Shown piece by piece: positions 8,088-18,200 of a stretch of DNA of 35,822 nt (positions are counted from its first letter, which is position 1; each line of letters opens with the position of its first letter). Under the pieces are notes generated by a model. That model saw only the letters and a program-made list of their open reading frames with translations. It was not told the origin of the DNA and did no database searches. The position numbers and the translations under genes are program-made. This stretch comes from Ruminococcaceae bacterium UBA6416 (lineage in GTDB: Bacteria; Bacillota; Clostridia; Oscillospirales; Acutalibacteraceae), in NCBI GenBank assembly GCA_002438505.1, contig DJPI01000064.1, forward strand, positions 1 through 35,822, given 5' to 3'.

Positions 8088-8669
8088 ATGAAATTTGATA
8101 ACGCGGCATTTGAGGCCGCATTCGGAACTTCCGACCAGCTTTTTGAGTCAACGCGGCCGGAGATTGCTTTCTCCGGCCGCTCCAATGTTGGAAAATCTTC
8201 GCTACTTAACAGAGTTTTGGGGCGCAAAGCGCTCGCAAGAGTCAGCTCCGTTCCGGGAAAAACCGTAACGATAAACTTTTTTAAACTTGACTCCTGTCGC
8301 TTTGTCGATCTTCCGGGATACGGCTACGCAAAGGTTCCTCAAAGCGAAAAGCTCCGTTGGGCAAAGCTTATGGAGGAGTATTTTGACAGCGGACGGAACA
8401 TTAAGCTTGTGGTTCAGCTCATTGATATGCGTCATGAGCCGACAAAGCAGGACATTGAAATGATTGAATATCTGACCGAAAGAAAAATTCCCTTTGTTGT
8501 TGCACTCACAAAGTGTGACAAGCTGAACCGATCCGAAAGGGGCGATATGCTCCTCAAAATCTGTTCTGTTTTGACAAAATACGGAAATATCGGCGTTGTT
8601 CCGTTTTCCGCCGTCAAGGGTGACGGAGCCGAAGAACTGCGCGCCATGATTGAAAAAGCGGTTGGCTGA
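8088..8669 (+). CDS. engB: Ribosome biogenesis GTPase EngB (YsxC/YihA)
   Basis: This 193-aa TRAFAC-class GTPase assists late assembly of the 50S ribosomal subunit. The G motifs are all present: G1 GRSNVGKS, G3 DLPGYGYAKV, G4 TKCDK and a G5-like SAVKG near the end. The DLPGYGYA signature is diagnostic for EngB. Length is normal. An AAGGTGA ribosome binding site precedes the start. It follows lon by 57 bp and probably shares its transcript. Confidence 0.96.
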   Translation: MKFDNAAFEAAFGTSDQLFESTRPEIAFSGRSNVGKSSLLNRVLGRKALARVSSVPGKTVTINFFKLDSCRFVDLPGYGYAKVPQSEKLRWAKLMEEYFDSGRNIKLVVQLIDMRHEPTKQDIEMIEYLTERKIPFVVALTKCDKLNRSERGDMLLKICSVLTKYGNIGVVPFSAVKGDGAEELRAMIEKAVG

Positions 8670-8705
8670 AAGTGAATTTGAAAGGAAAAATTTGAAAGAA
8701 AAAAT

Positions 8706-9266
8706 ATGAAAGAAACATTTTCAAAACTTATGAAAAGCGAGCCGATAATCGCGGCGGTGAAAGACCTTGATAATCTTGACCGCGCGGTTGAGTCGGATTG
8801 CCGGATAATTTTTCTCCTTTGCGGGAACATTTTTAATCTTAAAGAAATTGTTGAAAAAGTTCATGAAAAGAAAAAGATGATCTTCATCCACGTTGACTTG
8901 ATTGACGGCTTTTCAAAGGACGCAACCGCGCTGCGATATATTCACGAGCAGATTGCTCCGGACGGAATCATTTCAACAAAAAACAATCAGCTGAAGGTTG
9001 CAAAAGAGCTTGGAATGCTGACCGTTCAAAGGCTGTTTATCATTGACTCGCTTTCAATTCAAACAACGGTCAAGACCTCTGCACTCATTAAGCCCGATGC
9101 CATTGAGATAATGCCCGGAATCATGCCTAAAATCACAAAGAAGCTCAGTGAGGTTATTGAAGTTCCGGTGATTGTCGGCGGACTTATCAGTGAAAAAGAG
9201 GACATTGAAAAAGCCCTTGAAAGCGGAGCGCTCGGCGTTTCAACCTCAAGCAAGGAGCTTTGGTGA
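8706..9266 (+). CDS. glpP: Glycerol-3-phosphate-responsive antiterminator GlpP
   Basis: This 186-aa protein matches the GlpP family, an RNA-binding antiterminator which, with glycerol 3-phosphate, lets transcription pass leader terminators of glp genes in Bacillus subtilis. Family patterns are clear: FIHVDLIDGFSKD, then DGIISTKN, then QRLFIIDSLS, then IEIMPGIMPK and VIVGGLIS, as a TIM-barrel-like fold. No glpF, glpK or glpD gene is in this window, so any targets are elsewhere. It starts 36 bp after engB; the ribosome binding site is weak (an AT-rich leader with the partly repeated AATTTGAAAG). It was probably transcribed with lon-engB. Confidence 0.93.
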   Translation: MKETFSKLMKSEPIIAAVKDLDNLDRAVESDCRIIFLLCGNIFNLKEIVEKVHEKKKMIFIHVDLIDGFSKDATALRYIHEQIAPDGIISTKNNQLKVAKELGMLTVQRLFIIDSLSIQTTVKTSALIKPDAIEIMPGIMPKITKKLSEVIEVPVIVGGLISEKEDIEKALESGALGVSTSSKELW

Positions 9267-9316
9267 TTTGGATATTTGATTTTAGATGTTAGATTTTGGA
9301 GTTTTCGGGTGAAAGT

Positions 9317-9874
9317 ATGATTAATATTAGAAAATTCAAGGATAAGGACAAGGAAAACATGAGGAAAATTTGTCTTGAGACATCATCGTTCGATGTCTCA
9401 AACAAAAAAACCGCAAAGTTTATCACGCTCATGTACTGCGATTATTACATTGAAGCCGAACCGGATTCATGCTTTGTTGCGGCTGATGAAGATGATAATG
9501 CGGTCGGATATCTTATCTGCGGAAAAAATTTTGATAAGTATTATAAACTTTTTATGGGGCTTTATATGCCGGAAATACGCAAACTGGGCCTCAAATATGC
9601 TCTCATGGCTATGGGGGAGATTACAACTCACAGGCTGTTTTCAAAAAAATATCCGGCGCATCTTCACATTGACCTTTCCGATGTCTGCCGCCATCAGGGC
9701 GTTGGTTCGCGCCTTATGAAAGAGCTTAAAGAATATCTTTCCTCAGTAGGAATCCATTCGCTGATGCTTTCCTGCGGCTTTGACAACAAAAACGCAATCC
9801 GTTTTTATGAACGCAATGATTTTAAAAAGGTTGCAAACCTTTTCGGAAGTTACATAATGGCGAGCGAGTTTTAA
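9317..9874 (+). CDS. GNAT family N-acetyltransferase
   Basis: This 185-aa protein of the Gcn5-related acetyltransferase fold would transfer an acetyl group from acetyl-CoA to an amine or protein N-terminus; the substrate is unknown. The acetyl-CoA pyrophosphate loop is seen as RHQGVGSRLMKEL, followed by the typical DNKNAIRFYERNDFKKV end. The start at 9317 (MINIRKF) is preferred over an earlier ATG at 9296 because the fold begins here. It lies 50 bp after glpP in the same direction, but the AT-rich gap and weak ribosome binding site leave cotranscription uncertain. Confidence 0.9.
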   Translation: MINIRKFKDKDKENMRKICLETSSFDVSNKKTAKFITLMYCDYYIEAEPDSCFVAADEDDNAVGYLICGKNFDKYYKLFMGLYMPEIRKLGLKYALMAMGEITTHRLFSKKYPAHLHIDLSDVCRHQGVGSRLMKELKEYLSSVGIHSLMLSCGFDNKNAIRFYERNDFKKVANLFGSYIMASEF

Positions 9875-9930
9875 ATTAGACAATAAAAATTTTAGTTTTG
9901 AATAACAGCCCTGCTTTTAGCAATACTATA

Positions 9931-9952
9931 GCTGACGTTGACTTTCGTCAGC
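9931..9952 (+). other. Hairpin ahead of the DUF378 gene
   Basis: GCTGACG (9931-9937) pairs perfectly with CGTCAGC (9946-9952) across an 8-nt loop. It ends just before the AAAGGAG ribosome binding site of the next gene and has no T-run, so a role in the leader of that mRNA is as likely as termination. Confidence 0.5.
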
Positions 9953-9976
9953 CTGAGTAAAAGGAGTTGAAACAGG

Positions 9977-10213
9977 ATGTTAGACAAAATCTCATTGACG
10001 CTCACAATCATCGGAGCCATCAACTGGGGACTCATCGGACTTTTCCAGTTTGACCTTGTTGCATGGATTTTTGGAGGTCAGAGCGCCATCATCAGCAGAA
10101 TTATATACACCGTCATTGCCCTCGCCGGAATCTGGTGCATTTCTCTTTTGTTCCATGACAAAGCCGAGGCAGTCTCTTCCGGTGATGAAGAGCAGAACAG
10201 CAACGCAGCCTGA
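9977..10213 (+). CDS. DUF378 family small membrane protein
   Basis: This 78-aa protein has two membrane segments, roughly residues 7-30 (LTIIGAINWGLIGLF) and 40-63 (IISRIIYTVIALAGIWCISLL), then a charged tail rich in Glu and Asn. The INWGLIGLF motif identifies DUF378, a widespread family (B. subtilis YuzA-like) of unknown function. AAAGGAG lies 10 bases before ATG. It appears to be a single-gene unit closed by the terminator that follows. Confidence 0.9.
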   Translation: MLDKISLTLTIIGAINWGLIGLFQFDLVAWIFGGQSAIISRIIYTVIALAGIWCISLLFHDKAEAVSSGDEEQNSNAA

Positions 10214-10225
10214 ATTATTTATAAC

Positions 10226-10288
10226 GGCGGCCTTCTTTGAACGTATCGGCCGCCAAGATAAGGCCGCCGCTTGTCTGCGGCGGTTTTT
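10226..10288 (+). terminator. Terminator after DUF378, with an overlapping alternative fold
   Basis: CCGCCGC (10264-10270) pairs with GCGGCGG (10277-10283) over a 6-nt loop and runs into TTTTT, a good intrinsic terminator. Just upstream GGCGGCC (10226-10232) pairs with GGCCGCC (10248-10254), but could equally pair with the second GGCCGCC at 10262-10268, which would break the terminator stem. Confidence 0.8.
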
Positions 10289-10314
10289 ACTTATTGCTTT
10301 TTGAGGTGACTTGA

Positions 10315-11217
10315 ATGCCGGACATTGCCGTTATCGGAGCCGTGAATGTTGACATTTGCGGAAAGCCCGAACAAAAATTCATACCGCGTGACTCAAACAT
10401 CGGCTCGGTCACACACTCAATCGGCGGAGTCGGCTTCAATGTTGCGCGCAATCTTTCCCTCCTCGGCGCCAATGTGAGCTTTGTTGCGGCGCTCGGTGAA
10501 GATACATATACTTCTGAAATTGAAGAGGAAGCAAGGCGCTTTTCTCTTGACCTTTCTTTGTGTCTGCGCGTTCCGGGTGTACCGAATTCAACCTATCTTT
10601 TTGTTACGGACGAAAATGGGGATATGCTCGCCGCCGTTAATGACATGAAGATTAACAAAAAGCTTGACAAAAGTTTTTTTGAGCCGCTTTTAAAAAGGCT
10701 GTCATCTTTTGACGCCGTTATTATTGACACAAACCTTGAAAGCGGTGTCATTGAATATCTTTGCAAAAACATCACGGCACCAATTTTTGCCGATGCCGTT
10801 TCCGCCGGCAAAGTGATGAGACTCAAAAGCAGCCTTGGCTGTGTTTCCGTGTTTAAACCGAACGCCATTGAAGCTTCAATGCTCACCGGAGTTGATGTGA
10901 AGGATGAAACTTCGGCAATGCTGGCGGCGAAAATGCTTGTCAAGGACTTCGGCGTTGGGCGCGTCTATATAACAATGGGCGCAGACGGCGTTCTTGCTTA
11001 TGATTCAAAGCAATTTGTCAGACGCAGGACTCTTTGTGAAAAAATAGTCAACACGGCTGGCGCGGGAGATGCCTTTTTTGCCTGCTGCGTGATGGGTGAG
11101 CTTTTGAAAAAACCGATTGAGGAATGCGTTGAGCTTGCGCTCAAAGGCGCGGCCTCCGTCTGCAAAACTAAATACTCCGTCAATATGCATCTTTATAAGG
11201 ATGTTTTTAATATATAA
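10315..11217 (+). CDS. psuK: PfkB-type sugar kinase, probably pseudouridine kinase
   Basis: This 300-aa ribokinase/PfkB-family kinase most likely phosphorylates pseudouridine at the 5' position using ATP. Both family signatures are present: the N-terminal GGVGFNVARNLSLLG and the C-terminal NTAGAGDAFF with the catalytic Asp. The assignment rests on the next gene, psuG, which follows 21 bp later; kinase and glycosidase together turn pseudouridine into uracil and ribose 5-phosphate. A GAGGTGA ribosome binding site precedes the start at 10315. No transporter for pseudouridine is seen nearby. By sequence alone it could be another nucleoside or sugar kinase. Confidence 0.85.
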   Translation: MPDIAVIGAVNVDICGKPEQKFIPRDSNIGSVTHSIGGVGFNVARNLSLLGANVSFVAALGEDTYTSEIEEEARRFSLDLSLCLRVPGVPNSTYLFVTDENGDMLAAVNDMKINKKLDKSFFEPLLKRLSSFDAVIIDTNLESGVIEYLCKNITAPIFADAVSAGKVMRLKSSLGCVSVFKPNAIEASMLTGVDVKDETSAMLAAKMLVKDFGVGRVYITMGADGVLAYDSKQFVRRRTLCEKIVNTAGAGDAFFACCVMGELLKKPIEECVELALKGAASVCKTKYSVNMHLYKDVFNI

Positions 11218-11238
11218 AAAATGAAAGAAGGACTGAAA

Positions 11239-12162
11239 ATGAATAAATATCTTGAAATTTCACCTGAAGTGAAAAAAGCGCTTGAGGAAAACAGACCGGT
11301 TGTTGCTCTTGAGTCAACAATAATTTCTCACGGAATGCCGTATCCGCAAAATGTTGAAACTGCGCTCAAAGTTGAAGAAACAATAAGAGAAAACGGCGCC
11401 GTTCCGGCAACAATAGCCATAATCGGCGGAAAGCTCAAGGCCGGCCTTTCAAAAGAGGAGATTGAGTATCTTGGAAAAAAGGGAACAAAGGTTATCAAAG
11501 CGTCAAGGCGTGACCTTCCCGTTCTTGTTTCAAAAAAAGAGGACGGAGCAACAACCGTTGCAACAACAATGATAATTGCCGCGATGGCCGGAATAAGCAT
11601 TTTTGCAACAGGCGGAATCGGCGGAGTCCACCGCGGAGCTGAGGTTACAATGGACATTTCGGCTGACCTTGAAGAGCTTGCAATGACTCCGGTAATGGTC
11701 ATCTGCGCCGGAGCAAAGTCAATTCTTGACCTTGGACTCACTCTTGAATATCTTGAAACAAAGGGCGTTCCGGTTATCGGATACGGGACAAAGGAACTGC
11801 CTGCGTTCTACACAAGAAAAAGCGGCTTTTCTGTTGATTACAGGCTTGATTCCCCAAAGGAGCTTGCCTATGCCTTTGCCGCAAAACGCAATATGGGTCT
11901 GCGCGGAGGAATGCTTGTGACTAATCCGATTCCGGAGGAATACTCAATGAACGCCGATGTTATCAATGAGGCCATTGACCGCGCGGTTAAAGAGAGCCGT
12001 GAGCTTGGCATCCACGGAAAGGAAACAACACCGTTTCTTCTTGCAAGAATCAAGGACATTACCGGCGGCGACAGTCTGGACTCAAACATTCATCTTGTTC
12101 TCAACAACGCTGCCCTTGCGGCAAAAACCGCATGTGAGTATGTTAAAATCAATAATGAATAA
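11239..12162 (+). CDS. psuG: Pseudouridine-5'-phosphate glycosidase
   Basis: This 307-aa enzyme of the PsuG/IndA family breaks the C-C glycosidic bond of pseudouridine 5'-phosphate to give uracil and ribose 5-phosphate. Signature stretches include ALESTIISHGMPYPQN near the N-terminus, ATGGIGGVHRGAE in the middle, GAKSILDLGLTLEYLET and NPIPEEYSMN. The start at 11239 follows an AAGGA site; an in-frame ATG at 11221 would give six extra residues but has poorer spacing. It is cotranscribed with psuK. A long inverted repeat (12187-12255) just downstream probably ends the transcript. Confidence 0.95.
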   Translation: MNKYLEISPEVKKALEENRPVVALESTIISHGMPYPQNVETALKVEETIRENGAVPATIAIIGGKLKAGLSKEEIEYLGKKGTKVIKASRRDLPVLVSKKEDGATTVATTMIIAAMAGISIFATGGIGGVHRGAEVTMDISADLEELAMTPVMVICAGAKSILDLGLTLEYLETKGVPVIGYGTKELPAFYTRKSGFSVDYRLDSPKELAYAFAAKRNMGLRGGMLVTNPIPEEYSMNADVINEAIDRAVKESRELGIHGKETTPFLLARIKDITGGDSLDSNIHLVLNNAALAAKTACEYVKINNE

Positions 12163-12186
12163 AAATATTATTTAAAGATATTGAAA

Positions 12187-12255
12187 AAAGAACCGCTTAA
12201 GAGTGTCTTATCAGGGAAATTGAATCTCTGCCCCAAATGCTCTTTGCGGTTCTTT
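12187..12255 (+). terminator. Structured inverted repeat after psuG, overlapping the next start codon
   Basis: AAAGAACCGC (12187-12196) pairs perfectly with GCGGTTCTTT (12246-12255). Five further pairs join 12199-12203 with 12240-12244. A nested stem joins CAGGGA (12212-12217) with TCTCTG (12225-12230). T-rich sequence follows. It fits a psuG terminator, but the ATG of the giant gene (12237) sits inside the fold. Confidence 0.6.
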
Positions 12256-15200
12256 GTGCTTTTCTTCGACAAGCTTTTGCGTTTGTTGACATCGGCGTTG
12301 AGGCTTTTAAAAATTGTGCTGCTCTCAAAAGCATAACAACACCGGAAAGCCTTAAAACAATAGGTGATAGCGCTTTTTTCAGCTGCGCAAGCTTAAAGAG
12401 TTTCGCATTGCCTGACGGTATCAAAAGCATTGGAAACGGTGTTTTCAAGGACTGCGGAAAGCTTGAAAGCGTGACCGGCACCGGTGCGCTCAAAAGCATT
12501 GGAAACATGGCATTTTCCGGCTGCACTTCACTGAAATCTTTTGCGCTTCCTGAAAGCGTTATGAGCATAGGTCACAGCGCTTTTGAGGGCTGCGCTTCGC
12601 TTGCTGAAATAACAATTCCGGACGGTGTGAAGCGTATTAACGGCAATACTTTTTCCGGCTGCTCGGGATTAAAAACCGTAACGCTCGGAAAGGGCATAGA
12701 AAGTGTTTACGATTCCGCTTTTACCGGCTGCACCGCAGTCGAAAAATTCATTTGGAATGCGGAAAACCTTGAAGATATTTATGATGACTGTTTTTCCGGG
12801 CTTGGAATGAATGGAGCCGGAATTGATGTTGTTTTCGGAGATGGTGTCAAAATAATACCGGACGGAACTTTTCGAGGCTGCTCAAAACTTATCAGCGTAA
12901 AGATTCCGGAAAGCGTTACAAGTATTGGTAATTATGCATTTTTTGGTACTTCTCTGACTGAGGTGACTCTTCCGAGCGGCATTAAAGAAATTGCCGAAGG
13001 CGTTTTCTCTTGTTGCGAAAAACTTACAAAAGCAGTAATTCCGGAAGGTGTAACAAGCATCGGCAAGGATGCTTTTGCTTGGTGCAAAGCGTTAACCGAG
13101 GTGAACATTCCTGCCGGCGTTAAAGAAATTGCCGAAGGCGTTTTCTGTGGCTGCGAGAGTCTTTCTGAAATAACCATTCCGGACAGCGTAACAAATATAG
13201 GTCCGAAGGCTTTTTATTTGTGCAAAAGCTTTACCGAAATAACACTCCCGGATAATATAAATAATATAGGCTATTCTGCTTTTTACGGCTGTGAAAATTT
13301 GAAAAGTATCTTGCTTCCGTCAGAACTGACAAGCATTGGTGAATACGCATTTTATAATTGCGAATCGTTAACCGGAATAACTATACCCTCCGGGGTCAAG
13401 GAAATTCCCGCTTGTGCCTTTGCAAATTGCAAGAGTCTTGCCGAAATAACGCTCCCGGATAATATAAATAATATTGGCATTTCTGCTTTCTCCGGTACTT
13501 CTCTGACCGAGGTGACTCTTCCAAACAGCATTAAAGAAATTGCCGGATGCGTTTTCTTCGATTGCGAAAAGCTCATAAAAGTAACAATTCCGGAAAGCGT
13601 TGAGAGCATTTGTGGCAGCGCTTTTAATGGCTGCACTTCACTGAAAGCTTTTGCGCTGCCGGATAGTGTTATGAGCATTAGTGACAGCGCTTTTAAGGAT
13701 TGCACTTCATTGACGGAAATAACAATTCCGGACGGTGTGAAGTGTATTAACAACAACACTTTTTCCGGCTGCTCGGGATTGAAAACCGTAACGCTCGGAA
13801 AAGGCGTTGAGAATATTTATGATTATGCTTTTGAAAACTGCACTTCATTGACGGAAATAACAATTCCGGACGGTGTGAAGTGTATTAGCAACAACGCTTT
13901 TTCCGGCTGCTCGGGATTGAAAACCATAACGCTCGGAAAGGGCGTTGAGAATATTTATAGTTCTGCTTTTTCCGGCTGCACCGCAGTTGAAAAGCTTATT
14001 TGGAATGCGGAAAGTGTTAAGGATATTCCTGCTTACAATAATCCGTTTTCAGCTATCGGAAATTCAAATGACGGGTTTGAAGTTGTTTTCGGAAACAGCG
14101 TCAAAAAAATTCCGGCATATGCATTTTTTAATACCAAGATAAAAGGAAAACTCATCATCCCAAGCAGTGTTGAGAGCATAGGACAAGAAGCGTTTGCCTC
14201 TAATGAAAACCTGACATCTTTAACAATTTCAGAGGGTGTGAAGAGCATAGGCCGTTATGCCTTTTTCGGTTGCTCCGGGCTTGACGGAACGCTGAAGATT
14301 TCAAAAAACCTTAAAAGCATAGCAGACTATGCATTTTCTGATTGCGTCAACCTGAAAGGGAAACTCATCATCCCAAGCAGCGTTGAGAGCATAGGCTACG
14401 GTGCTTTTTCCGGCTGCACTTCACTGACGGAAATAACAATTTCAGAAGGTGTAAAAAGCATTGGTAAGCAAGCATTTTTAGGTTGCACTGGATTGAAAGG
14501 CGACCTTATTATCCCTGACAGTGTAACTGAAATGGGTGATTTTGCCTTTTCCGGTTGCTCCGGGCTTGACGGAACGCTGACGCTTTCAAAGAATCTGAAA
14601 AACATACCGTATAGTGCATTCTATGGCTGCAGTGGACTGAAAGGAAAACTCATTATCCCAAGCAGCGTTGAGAGCATAGGTTATCGTGCGTTTTATAACA
14701 ATAAAAACCTGACATCTGTAACAATTTCAGACGGTGTGAAGAGAATCGACAACTTTGCCTTTTCCGGCTGCACCGGACTGAAAGGCAACCTTGTCATTCC
14801 TGACAGCGTAACGGAATTGGGTAATTATGTCTTCTATGAATGCTCCGGTCTTGACGGAACACTGACACTTTCAAAAAACCTTAAAAGCATACCGCAGAGC
14901 GCATTCGATGGCTGCACCGGCATAACCGGAAAACTTGCCGTTCCGGACGGTGTTTCAAAAATTGAAAACTATGCTTTTGGCGGATTGTCAAAAGTTGAAA
15001 GTCTTGTTATCGGAAAAGAAGTTAAAACAATAGTGACAGACTCATATTACAGCAAAAATCCTTTTTATAAAATGAGCGGCGTTGAGGAAATAGCTTTCAA
15101 GAGCGCCGAGGTGCCGTCGCTCGGATATGCCGATTTGTTTTACTCAATGAACAAGCTTAAAACAATTTATGTTCCGGCGGAAAGCTATGACGCATATGTG

Positions 15201-18200
15201 AGCGCGTTTGATAAATATAAAAACAAGGCAGTTTTTTCAACTGATATGCTGCAGTCAAATATTAAAAACCTGACCGCTTGCGTGAGACTTTCCGAGGCTA
15301 TCAAGCTTTCGTGGTCGGAGCATATTGATGACAATGTTAAAAAATATGTCATTGAAAGAAACGGAACTCAGATTGCCGAAACAGAAGAACTTTCATATAT
15401 CGACAGCAATCTTGCGGCCGGGGATTACACATACACGGTCTACGGTGTTACCGCCTCAGGTGAAAAGACGGCGGCAACCGAACTCAAAACGGCCACTGCT
15501 GTTCCTCAGCTTGAAAAAATCCGTTCATATCACTTGAACAATATGATTGCCGAAACGGACGGCCGCGTTCTTATCACGGCTAAGAATAACCGCAACGGAT
15601 ATGATCTTGATGGGAACGAAATTAAAGGAAAGCTCTATCTGATATCAGATGACGGAGAAAGAACCTTTATCGGCGAATCAAAGCTTCTCACCGGACCGTC
15701 ATCAACGGATAAGCTTGAATACTGCGTTGACTGGGATGTTAAAGACGTTGCTGAGGGCGAATATCGGGTAGTGTTTTCCATTGAGGATCCTTACGGCGCT
15801 TCAGCGGAGCTTGAGGGAAAAATCCGCGTCAGAAAGTCCAAGCCGGAAAAAATTGTCAATGTCAATGCTGTTGAAGATTTTTATAACATCAATCTTTCGT
15901 GGTCACAGTCGTCAGAGGTTGACTCAACCGTTTATAAGATTTTCAGAAAGGCCGAAAACGAAGGCGATTTCAAACTGATTAAAACAATCAGCGGAAGAAC
16001 AACACTGACATATGTTGACAGCAGTGTAAGCGATGACGTCCTTTATTCATATTATGTTGTTGCCGAGGACAGCTTCGGCTTTGTTGGCGAGCCGTCCGAA
16101 ATTGCGGTTGGAACGCGCGCAAAGGACAAGGAGCCGCCGACCGTTACAAAGCTTTCACCGTCAAACGGAAGCTATATTTACGGAAATAATGTTTCGGTTT
16201 ACGTAACAGCCGTTGATAACCTTCAAGTCAAATCGGCAAAGCTCTTTTACTCGGTTGACGGCGAAAACTGGGAGCTTGTCAATGAGCGTACCTACTCACC
16301 GTTTTATTTCCGCGTTGACACAACAAAAATTCCTGACGGCGTTGTGAAATTCAAAGCTCTTGCTTATGATGCTCAGGGCAATGAAAGCAAGCCGATGATT
16401 TATGAATATTGCGTTGACAATACCGGCCCCGAAAAGGTCACCGGTCTTGAGGCTATTGAGGTTTTGACATCAAAAATTACGCTTAAGTGGTCAGATGTTT
16501 CAGCCAATGACGCTTCACACTTTATTCTTCAGAAAAAAGGTGCGGACAGATATGTAACCGTTTCTTCAAGCGTTAAAACCCTTGGTTATAATTTAAGCGA
16601 TCTTTATCCGGACACGGAGTATACATTCAGAGTTGCTGCCGTTGATGTTCACGGAAACATCGGTGAATATTCAGACGACCTGACTGTGAGAACAGAGGGA
16701 GACAAAACCCCTCCGGTCATTACCAACCTCGGTCCGAAAGCCGGAAGACACAACAATTCAATCAATTTCACCGCGGAAGCAAAGGATGACAGCGCAGTTA
16801 AAGCAATCACAATTCAGGTTTCAACCGATAAGGTGAACTGGAAAGATATCAAAAAATCAACATATTCTTCACGCAGAAAAGCGGTCAGACTCAATTACAC
16901 AATTTCTCTTGATAAATATGACGAGGGAAGCATTTTTGTCCGCGCCGTTGCGGAGGATTTCTCCGGCAATTTAAGTGATATGTCCGAATCGGCCGCATAC
17001 TGTGAATATATCGTTGACAAAACCGCACCCGGAAAGCCGAGAGATTTTGTTGCGGGCGGCTCTGATACCAGAATTTATCTCAGCTGGCTCGACTCTCCGG
17101 AGGATGACAGGGAGTATTATCAGATTTACAGAGCAACGGAAGAGAACGGACCGTATTCGCTTATCAAAACAGGTTATAGAAACACTGATTATTACGACAC
17201 AAATGTTGAACGCGACACGGTGTATTATTACAAGCTTCGTGTGCTTGACACAACGGGAAACCTTTCAGACTTTTCAGACGTTGTTTCTGCAAAGCTTGCC
17301 GAGGATTTGACCGCGCCCAAAATTATACAGGTCAATCCTGCAAGCGGCTCCGTCATAGGACCGAACTCCAGAACGGTTGAGGCTTTTGCTTGGGACAACA
17401 GCTTCCTGAACAGCATTGTTTTTGAGTATTGCGTTAACGATGAAACCGAATTCAAAGTTCTGAAAAAGTATGAGAATATAAAGCGGCAGCATGACGGAAA
17501 AACAGCCGACCTTCCGATTGATGAGTTTAAGGACGGAGACAAGATTAAACTTCGGGTCAAAGCAACGGACATGGCCGGGCTGACCTCGGAATACAGCGCC
17601 GAATATGTTTATGACGTTGACAAGGTTGCTCCGACTCTTACGGAGCTTAATGCTTCGCTTAATGGAAACAGAGTTACAATAAGCTGGAAAAATTCGCAGG
17701 ACACCGATGTCAGCGGATACAAGGTCTATCGCGTCTATGAAAGCGGTTATACAGATAAACTCGGAGAGCGTACATATAGGCAAAACGCAACCTATACCTT
17801 TTATGATTATATTTCCGAAGGAAATTATCACTACCTGGTTGAAGTCCATGACAGGGTTGGAAACTTTGCAACGTATTGCACAAACACTATAAGTTATAAA
17901 AGAGAAACAACACCGGAAAATCCGGAAAATCCGGAAAACCCTGAAAACCCGGAAAAGCCAAGGGTCAATCAGGCGCCGACAGCGGTAATTTACGGCTTTG
18001 ATGTCATGGAAATAGGCGTTGAGGAGTTCTTTGACGCCGGATACTCAAGCGATGATTCGTCAATCGTTTCCTATAGGTGGGATTTTGGCGACGGAACATT
18101 TTCCGATGATGTTAAGCCGGTCAAAAAGTTCAAAAAGACCGGAAGCTTCACCGTCACACTCACCGTTACCGATAATGAGGGCGCCTCCTCAAGCACATCA

